Of a stretch of 64,000 nucleotides of DNA, positions 34,135 through 43,112 are shown in pieces. The position numbers and the translations under genes were made by a program. The notes beneath the pieces were generated by a model that searched no databases, had not been told where the DNA came from, and saw only the letters and a list, made by a program, of their open reading frames with translations. Within the stretch, counting starts at the first letter, position 1. Every line of letters begins with the position of its first letter. Source of the stretch: Anaerolineae bacterium (GTDB lineage Bacteria; Chloroflexota; Anaerolineae; Promineifilales; Promineifilaceae); assembly GCA_007123775.1 (NCBI GenBank), contig SLGK01000118.1, forward strand, positions 52,003 to 116,002, given 5' to 3'.

Positions 34135-36384
34135 ATGGACTATCTAAACACACTCAACCCCCAACAATATGAAGCCGTCACCGCCCCCGACGGGCCGGTG
34201 CTGGTCCTGGCCGGGCCGGGCAGCGGCAAGACCCGCGTCCTGACCCACCGCATCATCTACCTCATCCGGGAGCGGCAGGTGGCCCCCTGGCAGATCATGG
34301 CTCTCACCTTCACCAACAAGGCCGCCCGCGAAATGCGCGAGCGGGTCGAAAAAATGGTCGATGGTCATCTGCGCGGCCTGACAATGGGCACCTTCCACGC
34401 CATCTGCGCCCGCATCCTGCGCCGCGAGGTGGACTTTTTGCCCAATTATGAGCGCAACTTTGTCATCTTCGATACGGCCGATCAGCTCCAACTCATGAAA
34501 CAGGTGATGCACGACCTCAACCTGGACGACAAACGCTACCCGCCCCGCAAAATTCTGGGCCAGATCAGCAATGCCAAGAACGAGTTGATTACCCCCGACC
34601 AGTTCCAGGGCAATAACTACATCAGCGAAATCACCAAACGGGTCTATGCCCGCTACCAACTCGCCCTGCAAAACAACCAGGCGATGGATTTTGACGACCT
34701 GCTCATGAACGTGGTGCTGCTCTTCGACGATGCGCCGGATGTCTTGCAGCGCTACCAGGAGCAGTACCGCCACATCCTGGTTGATGAGTTTCAGGACACC
34801 AACACCGCCCAGTACGCCCTGCTGCGTCGGCTGGGCCAGGGACACGGCAACATCTTCGCCGTGGGCGATTCCGACCAGTCGATCTACAAATGGCGCGGGG
34901 CCGATTTCCGCAACCTCGACCGCTTCCGCGAGGCTTACCCCGACTCGCGCCAGATTTTGCTAGAGCAGAATTACCGCTCCACCCAACTGATTCTGGACGC
35001 GGCCAAAGCGATTATTAAGCATAACCGCAACCGGGTTCATAAGGAGTTGTTCACAGAGCGGGAGGGGGGCGATCCTATCGTCTTGCGCGAAGCGTATAAC
35101 GAAGACGAGGAAGCGGGACTGGTGGTGGACACCATTCAAGGCCTGCTGGTACAGGGCTACAATTTTGGCGATTGTGCGGCCATGTACCGTACCAACGCCC
35201 AATCCCGCGCCCTGGAAGATGCGTTTGTGCGGGCGGGCATTCCCTATCGGCTGGTGGGGGCCACTCGCTTTTACCAACGGCGCGAGATTAAGGACGTGAT
35301 TGCCTATTTGCGCCTGGTGGATAATACGGCCGATTCCATCAGCTTTGACCGTATCATCAATACGCCCACACGCGGCATTGGCCGCAAAACGCTGCAATCC
35401 CTCAACCAATGGGCCAACGCGCAGGGCTGGCAGCCAGCCGACGCGCTGCTGCACCTGGCAACCAATCCTGACAGCCAGCACGGTTTTAGCGGGCGGGCTT
35501 ATAACGCGCTGGCTGAGTTCGGCCAGATGTTGGCGGCGTGGGTAGGGGTAAGAGAAGGAACGGCCGTATCCCACCTGCTCGATCTGATTCTGGAACAAAC
35601 CAACTACCGCGACTACCTGGAAAACGGCGCCCGCGACAAAGAAGAGTTTGAAGAACGGTGGGACAACGTGATGGAATTCCGCAACGTGGCCGCCGAGGCC
35701 GGTGACGTTAGCCTGCAAGCGTTCCTGGAAAGCGTGGCCCTGGTGGCCGAAACCGACAATCTGGAAGAAGGGGCCAGCGCCGTGACCCTGCTCACCCTCC
35801 ACGCCGCCAAAGGACTGGAATTCCCCGTCGTCTTTATCACCGGCGTCGAGGAAGATATTTTGCCCCACAGCCGCTCCCAGGCCGACGCCGAGGAATTGGC
35901 CGAGGAGCGCCGCCTTTTCTATGTAGGTATTACGCGGGCCATGGACCGGCTTTACCTGTCTCATGCCTTCCGGCGCACCTATTTTGGCAATACGGAGGCT
36001 TGTGCGCCCTCGCGTTTTTTAAGCGATTTGCCGGGGGATTTGCTACAAGGGGCCGGCTCGCCAAAAAGGCGGCGGGAGCAAACGGTGCAGCGCGTAACGA
36101 ACTGGCAGTGGACGCGGCCAACCACGCCGCAATCAACGGAAACGACCAGCCGTTTACCCCAACCACGCCATTTGCAAAACACAGAAACGGCCGAATCACC
36201 CGCAGCCCGCAGCGGCCAGCCTCAACACCACACCGGCCAAAAAGTACGCCACGCTCGCTTTGGCGAAGGCACCGTCATCGACAGCAAAGTCGTGGGCAGT
36301 GACGAGGAGGTCCACGTCGCTTTCCCCGACGTAGGCGTTAAAAAACTGGTCGCCAGCTTCGCCAACCTGGAAGTAGTCTCATAA
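34135..36384 (+). CDS. pcrA: UvrD/PcrA-type DNA helicase
   Basis: A 749-residue superfamily 1A helicase. Motifs in order: Q motif NPQQYEAV, Walker A GPGSGKTR, motif Ia TFTNKAAREMRER, Walker B VDEFQDTN, motif III GDSDQSIYKWRGA, motif IV EQNYRST and motif VI YVGITRAMDRLYL. The C-terminus ends with the Tudor-like domain (GQKVRHARFGEGTV) that binds RNA polymerase in PcrA. It unwinds DNA 3' to 5' in repair and rescues stalled replication forks. The start is 3 bp after the carboxypeptidase stop and lacks a clear Shine-Dalgarno, so it is probably translationally coupled. Confidence 0.94.
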   Translation: MDYLNTLNPQQYEAVTAPDGPVLVLAGPGSGKTRVLTHRIIYLIRERQVAPWQIMALTFTNKAAREMRERVEKMVDGHLRGLTMGTFHAICARILRREVDFLPNYERNFVIFDTADQLQLMKQVMHDLNLDDKRYPPRKILGQISNAKNELITPDQFQGNNYISEITKRVYARYQLALQNNQAMDFDDLLMNVVLLFDDAPDVLQRYQEQYRHILVDEFQDTNTAQYALLRRLGQGHGNIFAVGDSDQSIYKWRGADFRNLDRFREAYPDSRQILLEQNYRSTQLILDAAKAIIKHNRNRVHKELFTEREGGDPIVLREAYNEDEEAGLVVDTIQGLLVQGYNFGDCAAMYRTNAQSRALEDAFVRAGIPYRLVGATRFYQRREIKDVIAYLRLVDNTADSISFDRIINTPTRGIGRKTLQSLNQWANAQGWQPADALLHLATNPDSQHGFSGRAYNALAEFGQMLAAWVGVREGTAVSHLLDLILEQTNYRDYLENGARDKEEFEERWDNVMEFRNVAAEAGDVSLQAFLESVALVAETDNLEEGASAVTLLTLHAAKGLEFPVVFITGVEEDILPHSRSQADAEELAEERRLFYVGITRAMDRLYLSHAFRRTYFGNTEACAPSRFLSDLPGDLLQGAGSPKRRREQTVQRVTNWQWTRPTTPQSTETTSRLPQPRHLQNTETAESPAARSGQPQHHTGQKVRHARFGEGTVIDSKVVGSDEEVHVAFPDVGVKKLVASFANLEVVS

Positions 36385-36393
36385 AGAATAACA

Positions 36394-36553
36394 GTATGGT
36401 TCAAGTCAGCTTGACAATTCACTGACCGAGGACGGAGGACGATAGACCGATAGACCGGTGGGCCGATAGGCCGATAGGCCAAGAGTAATTCCGTCCTTCG
36501 TCTTCGGTCCTCCGTCGAAATCTGTAAAGTTGGCTGCCAGGTAGCAGTGAACC
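36394..36553 (-). mobile_element. MITE-like dispersed repeat, copy B
   Basis: A 160-bp copy of the element at 9394-9626, in reverse orientation. Shared blocks on the plus strand here: GTATGGTTCAAGTCAGCTTG, CACTGACCGAGGACGGAGGA, GGCCGATAGGCCGATAG, CTTCGTCTTCGGTCCTCCGTC and AAGTTGGCTGCCAGGTAGCA. It has no inserted 16-bp units. It lies between pcrA and the NYN nuclease gene and ends 16 bp before that start codon. Confidence 0.8.
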
Positions 36554-36569
36554 ATGCCAGAATAACAAA

Positions 36570-37244
36570 ATGATCTATCTAATTGACGGCCACAACCTGA
36601 TTGGCAAAATGCCCGACATTTCCCTCTCTGATCCGGACGATGAGGAGCAGTTGGCCCTGCGTTTGCGCCAGTGGGCGGCCGAAAACAAAAGCCGCCAGGT
36701 CATTGTTATCTTTGACCGGGGCCTTATTTCTGGCCTGGCTAAGCGGCTGTCTAACCAGCAGGTCAAGGCCTTCTTTGCCCCCACCCGTACCACGGCCGAT
36801 GCCCTGCTAATCAAGCGGGTCAACGAGGTACGCAATCCGCAGCAGTACCGACTGATTACCAGCGACCGCAAGATCATTGACGCGGCCAAAGTGCGCGGGA
36901 TGCGCTTTTGGAAATCGGAGCGGTTTGCCGAGATGCTGGGGCCGGCCCAGTTAGAAGAAAAGAGCCAGCCCCCCGCACGCCTACCAACCCCGGAACAGAT
37001 CCCGCCGCCCCAAAAAGAAGAGCCACAGTTGAGCCGCGAGGATGTGGCCGAATGGCTGGAATTGTTTGGGCCGGTTCCGAAACGGCCGTTGCGCTCGCTC
37101 AAGAAGAAATCGGCCACGCCCTCAACCCCCAAGCCCCATCTCCCTGATCCCCAGGCCCCGCCCCCCAAACGAGGCCAGCGTCAGCTAACCCGCGAAGAAG
37201 TCGAAGAATGGCTACGCTTTTTTGGTGAAGAGCCGGAAGCGTGA
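36570..37244 (+). CDS. YacP-like NYN domain nuclease
   Basis: A 224-residue protein. The N-terminal NYN/PIN-like domain begins MIYLIDGHNLIGKM and continues IVIFDRGL, TADALLIKRV and LITSDRKIIDAAK, giving the acidic residues of the nuclease centre (D6, the later D in DRG, D in TADA and TSD). Homologues such as YacP/Rae1 cleave mRNA on the ribosome. A Pro-rich linker then joins two copies of one short motif (LSREDVAEWLELFG and LTREEVEEWLRFFG). These could be two docking helices. No Shine-Dalgarno is visible before the ATG, which follows the MITE-like repeat. Confidence 0.8.
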   Translation: MIYLIDGHNLIGKMPDISLSDPDDEEQLALRLRQWAAENKSRQVIVIFDRGLISGLAKRLSNQQVKAFFAPTRTTADALLIKRVNEVRNPQQYRLITSDRKIIDAAKVRGMRFWKSERFAEMLGPAQLEEKSQPPARLPTPEQIPPPQKEEPQLSREDVAEWLELFGPVPKRPLRSLKKKSATPSTPKPHLPDPQAPPPKRGQRQLTREEVEEWLRFFGEEPEA

Positions 37245-37364
37245 CAGCTGGGACTGACCTGCCGTCAGACTGTTATTACAATACGTTTGGCGTACGAACC
37301 ATGCAGTTTAGTACAAATTCGCTATTTGTTGGACAATTGTATAACAATCGGTTATCATTCTGGT
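37245..37364 (+). promoter_or_regulatory. Promoter of the candidate RNA gene
   Basis: Within this gene-free leader, TTGGAC at 37329-37334 is followed by an 18-bp spacer and TATCAT at 37353-37358 (TTATCA with 17 bp is the alternative). The start would be near 37365. The spacer holds a small inverted repeat ATTGT-ATA-ACAAT that could bind a regulator. Confidence 0.55.
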
Positions 37365-37555
37365 AAGCTTTGTTGGGTTAAAGAGGGACTCCTCCCCCCC
37401 AAACTGGCACGAGAGAAACGCGACTGGAACAACCCCAGCAAAGTCTAGGCTAATCCCTCCCCCCCCTCGACTTGGGAAAGGCCGAAGGTTCAGGACCACC
37501 CTCCTGGTACCTGGACAAGATGCCGCCTCCTTCACCGGGGGCGGTTTTCTTTTTC
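37365..37555 (+). ncRNA. Candidate orphan structured RNA with its own terminator
   Basis: About 190 bases with no plausible gene. It has a promoter just upstream and a strong terminator at the end (CCGCCTCC / GGGGGCGG, 6-base loop, then TTTTCTTTTT at 37545-37554). Inside, CTTTGTTGGGTT (37368-37379) pairs with AACCCCAGCAAAG (37431-37443). A smaller stem is CAGGA / TCCTG (37491-37506). Two poly-C tracts (37394-37400, 37460-37466) are striking. It has no downstream gene on this strand, so a riboswitch is unlikely. It matches no RNA family I recognise. Length fits a 6S-like RNA, but I could not match 6S structure. Confidence 0.5.
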
Positions 37556-37570
37556 CTATATATACGCAAA

Positions 37571-37604
37571 CAAAAAAAGAGGATTGGGTTATATACCCAA
37601 TCCT
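37571..37604 (-). terminator. Minus-strand intrinsic terminator
   Basis: Perfect 10-bp arms AGGATTGGGT / ACCCAATCCT with a 5-base loop, followed on the minus strand by CTTTTTTTG. It is 200 bp after the methylmalonyl-CoA epimerase gene and probably ends that message, or a separate small RNA. Confidence 0.8.
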
Positions 37605-37792
37605 CAACTAATATAGGTATTCTCTTGTATTAGCATATTGTTTGTAAAAACGTCCGGGGTGTATACTGTCTAAATTTTAACCACTGAGACAATCCCACGA
37701 GACTGTCACCAAGATGGTTATCCATCTTTATTCGTTTGGCCCACGGCGTTTCTATGCCTTTATCATACCTGTTTTTTGGATGTTTGAATAGT
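37605..37792. other. Gene-free stretch between the two terminators and mce
   Basis: A 190-bp AT-rich stretch with no credible coding frame. On the minus strand a small hairpin GATGG-ATAA-CCATC lies near 37720. It would form the 3' untranslated region of the epimerase message or a separate small RNA. Confidence 0.4.
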
Positions 37793-37811
37793 GACAAATG
37801 TCACATTTGTC
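37793..37811. promoter_or_regulatory. Palindrome over the epimerase stop codon
   Basis: GACAAATGT and ACATTTGTC with one central base, including the CRP-like pattern GTGA-N6-TCAC (37791-37804). It overlaps the stop codon of the epimerase. It may be a chance symmetry or a regulator site for an adjacent unit. Confidence 0.35.
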
Positions 37812-38211
37812 CGGGCAGCTCATATAGCTCAACCAGCACCCCACCGGTCCCTTTGGGGTGAACAAAGGCGAATTTTTTACCGCCAGAACCAATCTTGGGC
37901 TGTTCGTTGATCAACGGCACGTTAGCTGCCCGCAAGCGGTCCAGCGTCGCCCTAATATCCTCTACTTCCAGACAGATGTGGTGCAGGCCAGGGCCGCGCT
38001 TCTCCAGAAAGCGGGCCACGCCACTCTCGGTGTCGGTGGGGCGCAGCAACTCGATTTCGCTTTCACCCACCGGTAGAAAGGCGACGTCTACCCCCTCATC
38101 AGGTACGGTTTCAATCCGCTCGACGGGCAAGCCCAGGGCTTCGGCCCAGAAGCCCGTCCCTGCTTCCAGATCAGGCACAACAATGGCGATATGGTCGATT
38201 CGTTTGATCAT
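37801..38211 (-). CDS. mce: Methylmalonyl-CoA epimerase
   Basis: A 136-residue vicinal oxygen chelate enzyme. The start IKRIDHIAIVVPDLE and the later GPGLHHICLEVEDI and LVELYELP hold the metal ligands (His7, Gln/His near 84, Glu near 130). It converts (2S)- to (2R)-methylmalonyl-CoA in the propionate or succinyl-CoA pathway. The methylmalonyl-CoA mutase lies 61 bp upstream, in the same direction, with a 7-bp repeat array between. Confidence 0.93.
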   Translation of the reverse strand: MIKRIDHIAIVVPDLEAGTGFWAEALGLPVERIETVPDEGVDVAFLPVGESEIELLRPTDTESGVARFLEKRGPGLHHICLEVEDIRATLDRLRAANVPLINEQPKIGSGGKKFAFVHPKGTGGVLVELYELPGQM

Positions 38212-38213
38212 TT

Positions 38214-38265
38214 TGCGTATTGCGTATTGCGTAGTGGACTTGTCTATGCACTACGCAATACGCAC
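38214..38265. repeat. Head-to-head heptamer arrays between mutA and mce
   Basis: TGCGTAT units (38214-38234) face CACTACG/CAATACG units (38249-38265). The arms GCGTATTGCGTAGTG and CACTACGCAATACGC are perfectly complementary over 15 bp with a 12-base loop. Confidence 0.88.
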
Positions 38266-38272
38266 TATCCTC

Positions 38273-39931
38273 CTATATGTCAAAATTGGGTTGGTATTCC
38301 CCCCACACATCACGCAGGGTACGGCAAATCTCGCCGAGGGTGACGTCGTTTTCGACGCAGGTGATGAAGAGGGGCAGCAGGTTTTCTGTGCTTTGGGCAG
38401 CGTGGGCCAGTTGGCCGCGCAGTTCGCTTACCTTGTCGCTGTCGCGGCGGGCGCGCAGGTCGGCCAGCCGTCGGGCCTGGGCGGCTTCGATGGCCGGGTC
38501 TACTTTGAGCAGTTGGATAGTCTGCTCCTCGGTTTCCACAAAGCGGTTGAGGCCCACGACCACTTCTTCTTTGGCATCTAACGCTTTTTGGAACTGGTAA
38601 GCGGCTTCCTGAATTTCACGCTGGATATAACCGGTTTCTACGGCCGTTAACATCCCCCCCATATCGTCAATGTTTCGCAAATAGTCGCGTGCCCGCGCTT
38701 CCAACTCATCGGTCAACTGCTCCAGATAGTAGGCGCCGGCCAGGGGGTCAATGGTGTCGGCCACGCCGCTTTCGTGAGCGATGATTTGCTGCGTGCGTAG
38801 GGCAATGCGGGCCGATTCCTCGGTGGGCAGGGCCAGGGCTTCGTCACGGCCGTTCGTATGCAGACTTTGCGTGCCGCCGAAAACGGCCGCTAACGCCTGC
38901 AAGGCCACGCGCACCACGTTGTTTTCCGGCTGCTGGGCGGTCAGGGTGCTGCCGGCCGTCTGCGTGTGGAAGCGCAGCCGCCAGCTTTTGGAGTCTTTGG
39001 CCCCAAACTCATCGCGCATGATGCTGGCCCACAGGCGGCGAGCAGCCCGGAATTTGGCGATCTCTTCCAGGAAGTTGTTGTGGGCATTGAAGAAGAAGGA
39101 AATCTGGTCGGCAAAGGCGTCCACGTCTAGCCCGGCATCGAGAGCGGCCTGCACGTAGGTTTTGCCGTTGGCCAGGGTGAAAGCGAGTTCCTGAACGGCC
39201 GTGCTGCCCGCCTCCCGAATGTGATAGCCCGACACCGAAATGGTGTTCCAGCGCGGCACTTCCCGACCGCAAAAGTCAAACACGTCGGTAATCAGCCGCA
39301 TCGAGGGGCGCGGCGGAAAGATGTAGGTTCCTCGCGCAATGTACTCCTTGAGAATATCGTTCTGAATGGTGCCGCGCAGCTTGTTCATGGGGACGCCCTG
39401 CCGTTTGCCAATGGCGATGACCATCGCCAGCAAAATGGCGGCTGGGGCGTTGATCGTCATGCTGATGCTGACCTCATTCAGGGGAATGCCGTCCAGCAAA
39501 ATGGCCATGTCGTCCAGGCTGGGGATGCTAACGCCGACCTTGCCCACCTCGCCCAGGGCCATAGGGTCGTCGGCGTCGTAGCCAATCTGGGTGGGCAGGT
39601 CAAAGGCAACGGAAAGGCCGGTCTGCCCCTGGGCCAGCAAATATTTGTACCGCTCGTTGGATTCGGCGGCGGTGGCAAAACCGGCATACTGGCGCATCGT
39701 CCAGAAACGGCCGCGATACATGGTGGGCTGCACCCCCCGCGTAAAAGGATACTCGCCGGGAAAGCCCAGCTTTTCCTCGTAAGTTGGGTCGGAATGGGTG
39801 GGTAAGTAGAGCCGCTCTACGGGAATGCCGGAACTGGTTTCAAACTGTTCCTTGCGCTCCGGGAAGCGGCTTAAGGTTGGTTCAACCTGCTCTTCGTGCC
39901 AGCGATTTTTGGCATCGTCCAATTTAGTCAT
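38273..39931 (-). CDS. mutA: Methylmalonyl-CoA mutase large subunit (without B12 domain)
   Basis: A 552-residue catalytic subunit with the TIM-barrel substrate domain. Landmarks are [75 protein letters not shown] and [21 protein letters not shown] (each in part). It rearranges (R)-methylmalonyl-CoA to succinyl-CoA using adenosylcobalamin. The cobalamin-binding domain is absent and must be a separate protein; no such gene is in the window. It is in the same operon as epimerase. A related ICM-like activity cannot be excluded, but the QPTMYRG region favours the mutase. Confidence 0.92.
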   Translation of the reverse strand: MTKLDDAKNRWHEEQVEPTLSRFPERKEQFETSSGIPVERLYLPTHSDPTYEEKLGFPGEYPFTRGVQPTMYRGRFWTMRQYAGFATAAESNERYKYLLAQGQTGLSVAFDLPTQIGYDADDPMALGEVGKVGVSIPSLDDMAILLDGIPLNEVSISMTINAPAAILLAMVIAIGKRQGVPMNKLRGTIQNDILKEYIARGTYIFPPRPSMRLITDVFDFCGREVPRWNTISVSGYHIREAGSTAVQELAFTLANGKTYVQAALDAGLDVDAFADQISFFFNAHNNFLEEIAKFRAARRLWASIMRDEFGAKDSKSWRLRFHTQTAGSTLTAQQPENNVVRVALQALAAVFGGTQSLHTNGRDEALALPTEESARIALRTQQIIAHESGVADTIDPLAGAYYLEQLTDELEARARDYLRNIDDMGGMLTAVETGYIQREIQEAAYQFQKALDAKEEVVVGLNRFVETEEQTIQLLKVDPAIEAAQARRLADLRARRDSDKVSELRGQLAHAAQSTENLLPLFITCVENDVTLGEICRTLRDVWGEYQPNFDI

Positions 39932-39981
39932 GCTGTTAATCCTGTATCAAGCTGTTAGGGACATTAAAATGGCCCAGAAGA

Positions 39982-41919
39982 CTATAATTTTGCCCAGCCC
40001 AGGTCGAGGCTATCCAACGTTTCAGGCGTAGGGCTACCGGTGGCCACGTCCCAGCCGGCTTGTTCGTAGTACATATCCAGCGCGGCTGCCAGTTCCGCTT
40101 CTTCCAGGATGGCCCCCTCGCTACGGCCGCCTTCCAGGGCTTTGCTGAACAGCTTTTGGGGCAAGGTGTCCTGGTCGCGGGTTAGCCCTTCACGGGCGTT
40201 GTAGGCCCGCATCAGGTTAAGGCGACGCTGACCGATGGCCTGGATTTCCTCCACGGTGACGTCCCAGCCGGTGGCGGCACGCAGCAGGTCGGCCATATCT
40301 TGCGGGCCGTATAGCTGCCAGCCGGGGCCATAGACGAATTGGCACAGGCTGATGGTGTCATCGGCGCTGTAGTTGTATTGGGTCTTGAGGGCAAACTCCA
40401 CTTTTTCGGCGTTGAGGGCTGTGGGGTGCTGTGGCTTGTTCAGCCCAATCTGGTTGAGATACTCATGGAAGAGCTTTTCGTACAGCTTGGGATGGTACAT
40501 CGGGTCATGTTCAGAGGATTGGTGGTCGGCCCCGAACGGGTTGGCGGCGTAGATGAGGCCCAGACTGCGCTTGACATGGGGCATGTGGGCCGGCAGTTCT
40601 TGCCCTTTGACGGTGAGCAGGTATTCATGTCCTCTGCCCAGTCGGTCGGCGGCTTTGGCTGAACCTTCAGCAAGGATGTCGCCAAAACCTTCCCGGTTGA
40701 GCGTCTTTTTGAGCATGGTAATCATGGCGTCGGCGTCGCCGTAGCGCAGCTCGATGCCGTCGGTGTCTTCGGTGGTGAGTACACCTTGCTCAAAACATTC
40801 GATAGCCCAGGAGAGGGTGGCGCCGCACGAGATGGTATCGACGCCGTATTCGTTGCAAAGCTGGTTGGCGTAGGTAACGGCGTGCAGGTCGTCGATGCCG
40901 CAGTAGGAGCCAAAGGTGGCGATGGTTTCGTATTCGGGGCCGCCGTATTCGGGTAGCAGGGGGGTGGGACCGTGTATCTGGCTGTGCCATTCGGACTCGA
41001 CGACCCGTTTGCAGCGGACGACGCAGGCGTAGCAGGTGTCGCGGCCCTGGCGGTCTTGTTTGCCAGCCGCAGCCCCGCGCAGTAGTTCGTCGTAGAGCCG
41101 TTCGCCGCTGATCTTTTCGGCGTCAATCATGAAGCCGCCGTCCCAGTTGTTGGTGGGCAGGCCGCCGGCGCCGTTGTTGCTCATGACTGTTTCGGCCGTA
41201 CCGTAGCGGCCTAAACTTTCTAGTTTGCCTGCCTGATAGCGTTTGACCCCGGCTTTGGCCAGAGCGGCCACGCCCTTTTTGTCGGCCGGTTCTACTTTTT
41301 GCGTACCGCGCACGGCAATCGCTTTGAGCTTCTTGCTGCCCATGACGGCACCGACGCCAGTGCGCCCCCAGGCCCGGTTGCTCATGTTCATGATGGCGGC
41401 AAAGTTGGCCAATTTTTCGCCCGCGATACCGATTTGGGCAATCTCGGTGCGCTGGTCGCCGCACTCTTCTTTGAGGATTTGGTCCACCTCATAGGTTGGT
41501 TTACCCCAGAGGTGACCGGCGTCGCGCAGTTCGACCTGACCGTCGTTAATCCAGAGGTAAACCGGCCTGGCAGATGCCCCTTTTAGCACAATGGCATCGA
41601 AACCGGCGAATTTGAGTTCGGCCGGCCAGAAGCCACCCGCCTGGCTGTCGGCCGCGCCGCCGCTGCTGGGGGATTTGCAGGTGGCCGTACAGCGGCTCTG
41701 GCCGCTGATTGGCAGGCCGGTGGGGGCGGAGCAGGCCAGGGTGAGGGTGTTTTCGGGGCCGAGGGGGTCAGCTCCCTGGGGGGTGTTGTGCCAGAGGTAG
41801 TAAAGGCCCAGAAGGCTGCCGCCGGGGTATTGGCGGTAGAAGGCTTCGTCTGGTTCTTCGATTTCGATTTCATGATTGGTCAGGTCTACGTGCAGAATCT
41901 TACCGGTAAATCCATACAT
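39982..41919 (-). CDS. Aldehyde:ferredoxin oxidoreductase family protein
   Basis: A 645-residue tungsten- or molybdenum-pterin enzyme of the AOR family. It opens MYGFTGKILHVDLT, continues with GRTGVGAVMGSKKLKAIAVRG, and has the 4Fe-4S Cys cluster region DTCYACVVRCKR, with another Cys further on. It oxidises aldehydes to acids with ferredoxin as acceptor, or the reverse. The substrate cannot be read. GGAGGT lies 7 bases before the ATG. It is upstream of mutA on the same strand and may be in the same unit. Confidence 0.88.
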   Translation of the reverse strand: MYGFTGKILHVDLTNHEIEIEEPDEAFYRQYPGGSLLGLYYLWHNTPQGADPLGPENTLTLACSAPTGLPISGQSRCTATCKSPSSGGAADSQAGGFWPAELKFAGFDAIVLKGASARPVYLWINDGQVELRDAGHLWGKPTYEVDQILKEECGDQRTEIAQIGIAGEKLANFAAIMNMSNRAWGRTGVGAVMGSKKLKAIAVRGTQKVEPADKKGVAALAKAGVKRYQAGKLESLGRYGTAETVMSNNGAGGLPTNNWDGGFMIDAEKISGERLYDELLRGAAAGKQDRQGRDTCYACVVRCKRVVESEWHSQIHGPTPLLPEYGGPEYETIATFGSYCGIDDLHAVTYANQLCNEYGVDTISCGATLSWAIECFEQGVLTTEDTDGIELRYGDADAMITMLKKTLNREGFGDILAEGSAKAADRLGRGHEYLLTVKGQELPAHMPHVKRSLGLIYAANPFGADHQSSEHDPMYHPKLYEKLFHEYLNQIGLNKPQHPTALNAEKVEFALKTQYNYSADDTISLCQFVYGPGWQLYGPQDMADLLRAATGWDVTVEEIQAIGQRRLNLMRAYNAREGLTRDQDTLPQKLFSKALEGGRSEGAILEEAELAAALDMYYEQAGWDVATGSPTPETLDSLDLGWAKL

Positions 41920-42048
41920 CTAATTTGTACCTCCGCTGGGACAGTGTAAACGTATAACAGGTGTGGATTGAACTGGTAGCTCGATCATAATGATTTGATT
42001 TTACCCGTTTTAGCCCTGGAGCGAAAGAGACCGTGATCGGTTCACCGC

Positions 42049-42999
42049 TCACCGATTACGGTCCACCTCCATCTTTTTCAGCCGGTAGAGCATCTCCTGG
42101 GTAAGCTGGCGGTGTTTGCTGCTGATGTCGGCCTGAATGCCGAACAACAAAATGAGGACGCCAACGAGCAGGATGCCGGTGCCGATGGTGACGGACTGAA
42201 TGAAACGGCCGGCACCTTCGCCCACCAGATAGATATAACCAAAACGTGCCCATAGACCCAGGCCGGTCAACAGAAAAGGCAAGGCCAGATAGCCGAAGGT
42301 CCGCAGTGGCTCGTAGAAGGCATAAATGCGGACGATGGTCCCGGCCTGGGCTTTGATAAAGTGCCACATATTGCGCTGTAGACGCGACGGCCGTTGCGGG
42401 GGATTGGTCTCAACCGGCACGCTCACAATAGACAGTCCCAGCTTGCCTGCCTGTATAATCGTTTCTAACGTATAACTGTAGCGCGTCAGCACGTTGAGGC
42501 GCAGCGCGGCCTCTTTAGAGTAGGCGCGAAAACCGCTGGGGGCGTCCGGTACGTCTGTACCGCTCAGGCTGCGGACAGTCCAGCTACCCAGATGTTGCAG
42601 CATCTTTTTGATAGGCGAAAAATGGTCGATCTGAGCCACCTGCCGGTTGCCGACCACAATATCCGCCTGTTGGCCCAATATGGGCGCCACCAGATCGGGG
42701 ATATAATGACCGGGGTATTGGTTATCGGCGTCGGTGTTGACTATAATATCAGCCCCCAGACGCAGACAGGCATCGACGCCACTTTGAAAAGCGCGGGCTA
42801 ACCCCTGGTTGTGGGGATGGCGAATGATGTGGTTTACACCCAAACTGGCGGCGACAACGGCCGTATCGTCATCACTACCATCGTCAATCACCAGCGTCTC
42901 AATCTGGCTGATACCGGGAATCGCGGTGGGCAAATCGGCAACTGTCTGGGGCAGCGTCTCTGCTTCATTGTAGCAAGGAATTTGAATCAATAATTTCAT
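42049..42999 (-). CDS. Family 2 glycosyltransferase (dolichyl-phosphate sugar synthase-like)
   Basis: A 316-residue GT-A enzyme. The ATG at 42997-42999 begins MKLLIQIPCYNEAETLPQT, the canonical start; the open frame reaches 43050 but adds only unrelated residues. The donor motifs are VIDDGSDDDT and NTDADNQYPG, followed by a GFRAYSKEAALRL region. The last third has two membrane helices (near FGYLALPFLLTGLGLW and IGTGILLVGVLILL). It likely moves a sugar from a nucleotide donor to polyprenyl phosphate for later use outside. There is no clear Shine-Dalgarno. Confidence 0.88.
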   Translation of the reverse strand: MKLLIQIPCYNEAETLPQTVADLPTAIPGISQIETLVIDDGSDDDTAVVAASLGVNHIIRHPHNQGLARAFQSGVDACLRLGADIIVNTDADNQYPGHYIPDLVAPILGQQADIVVGNRQVAQIDHFSPIKKMLQHLGSWTVRSLSGTDVPDAPSGFRAYSKEAALRLNVLTRYSYTLETIIQAGKLGLSIVSVPVETNPPQRPSRLQRNMWHFIKAQAGTIVRIYAFYEPLRTFGYLALPFLLTGLGLWARFGYIYLVGEGAGRFIQSVTIGTGILLVGVLILLFGIQADISSKHRQLTQEMLYRLKKMEVDRNR

Positions 43000-43041
43000 A
43001 GCGTTATTGTAGCGTGGTAGGGGCTGATTGTGAAACGGATT

Positions 43042-43094
43042 CGTAAGCACGTAGTACGAATTGCGTAACGAACCCTACGCACTACGTACTATGC
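43042..43094. repeat. Heptamer arrays before the dehydratase gene
   Basis: CGTAAGC, ACGTAGT, ACGAATT, GCGTAAC then, after a 4-base gap, CCTACGC, ACTACGT, ACTATGC. The halves are partly complementary. It lies between divergent glycosyltransferase and dehydratase genes. Confidence 0.75.
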
Positions 43095-43112
43095 ACTAAA
43101 AAGGAACTTTTT

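Noticed and set aside
36222..36482. 86-codon minus frame at the end of pcrA
   Set aside because: It overlaps pcrA and copy B of the dispersed repeat; shadow sequence.
37365..37555. 6S RNA, RNase P or SRP RNA
   Set aside because: No match to the conserved cores I know of (for example GGUCAGG...GGAAGG of SRP); left as an unassigned RNA.
37308..37607. 99-codon minus frame across the candidate RNA
   Set aside because: Poor composition and no ribosome site; it includes both terminator stems.
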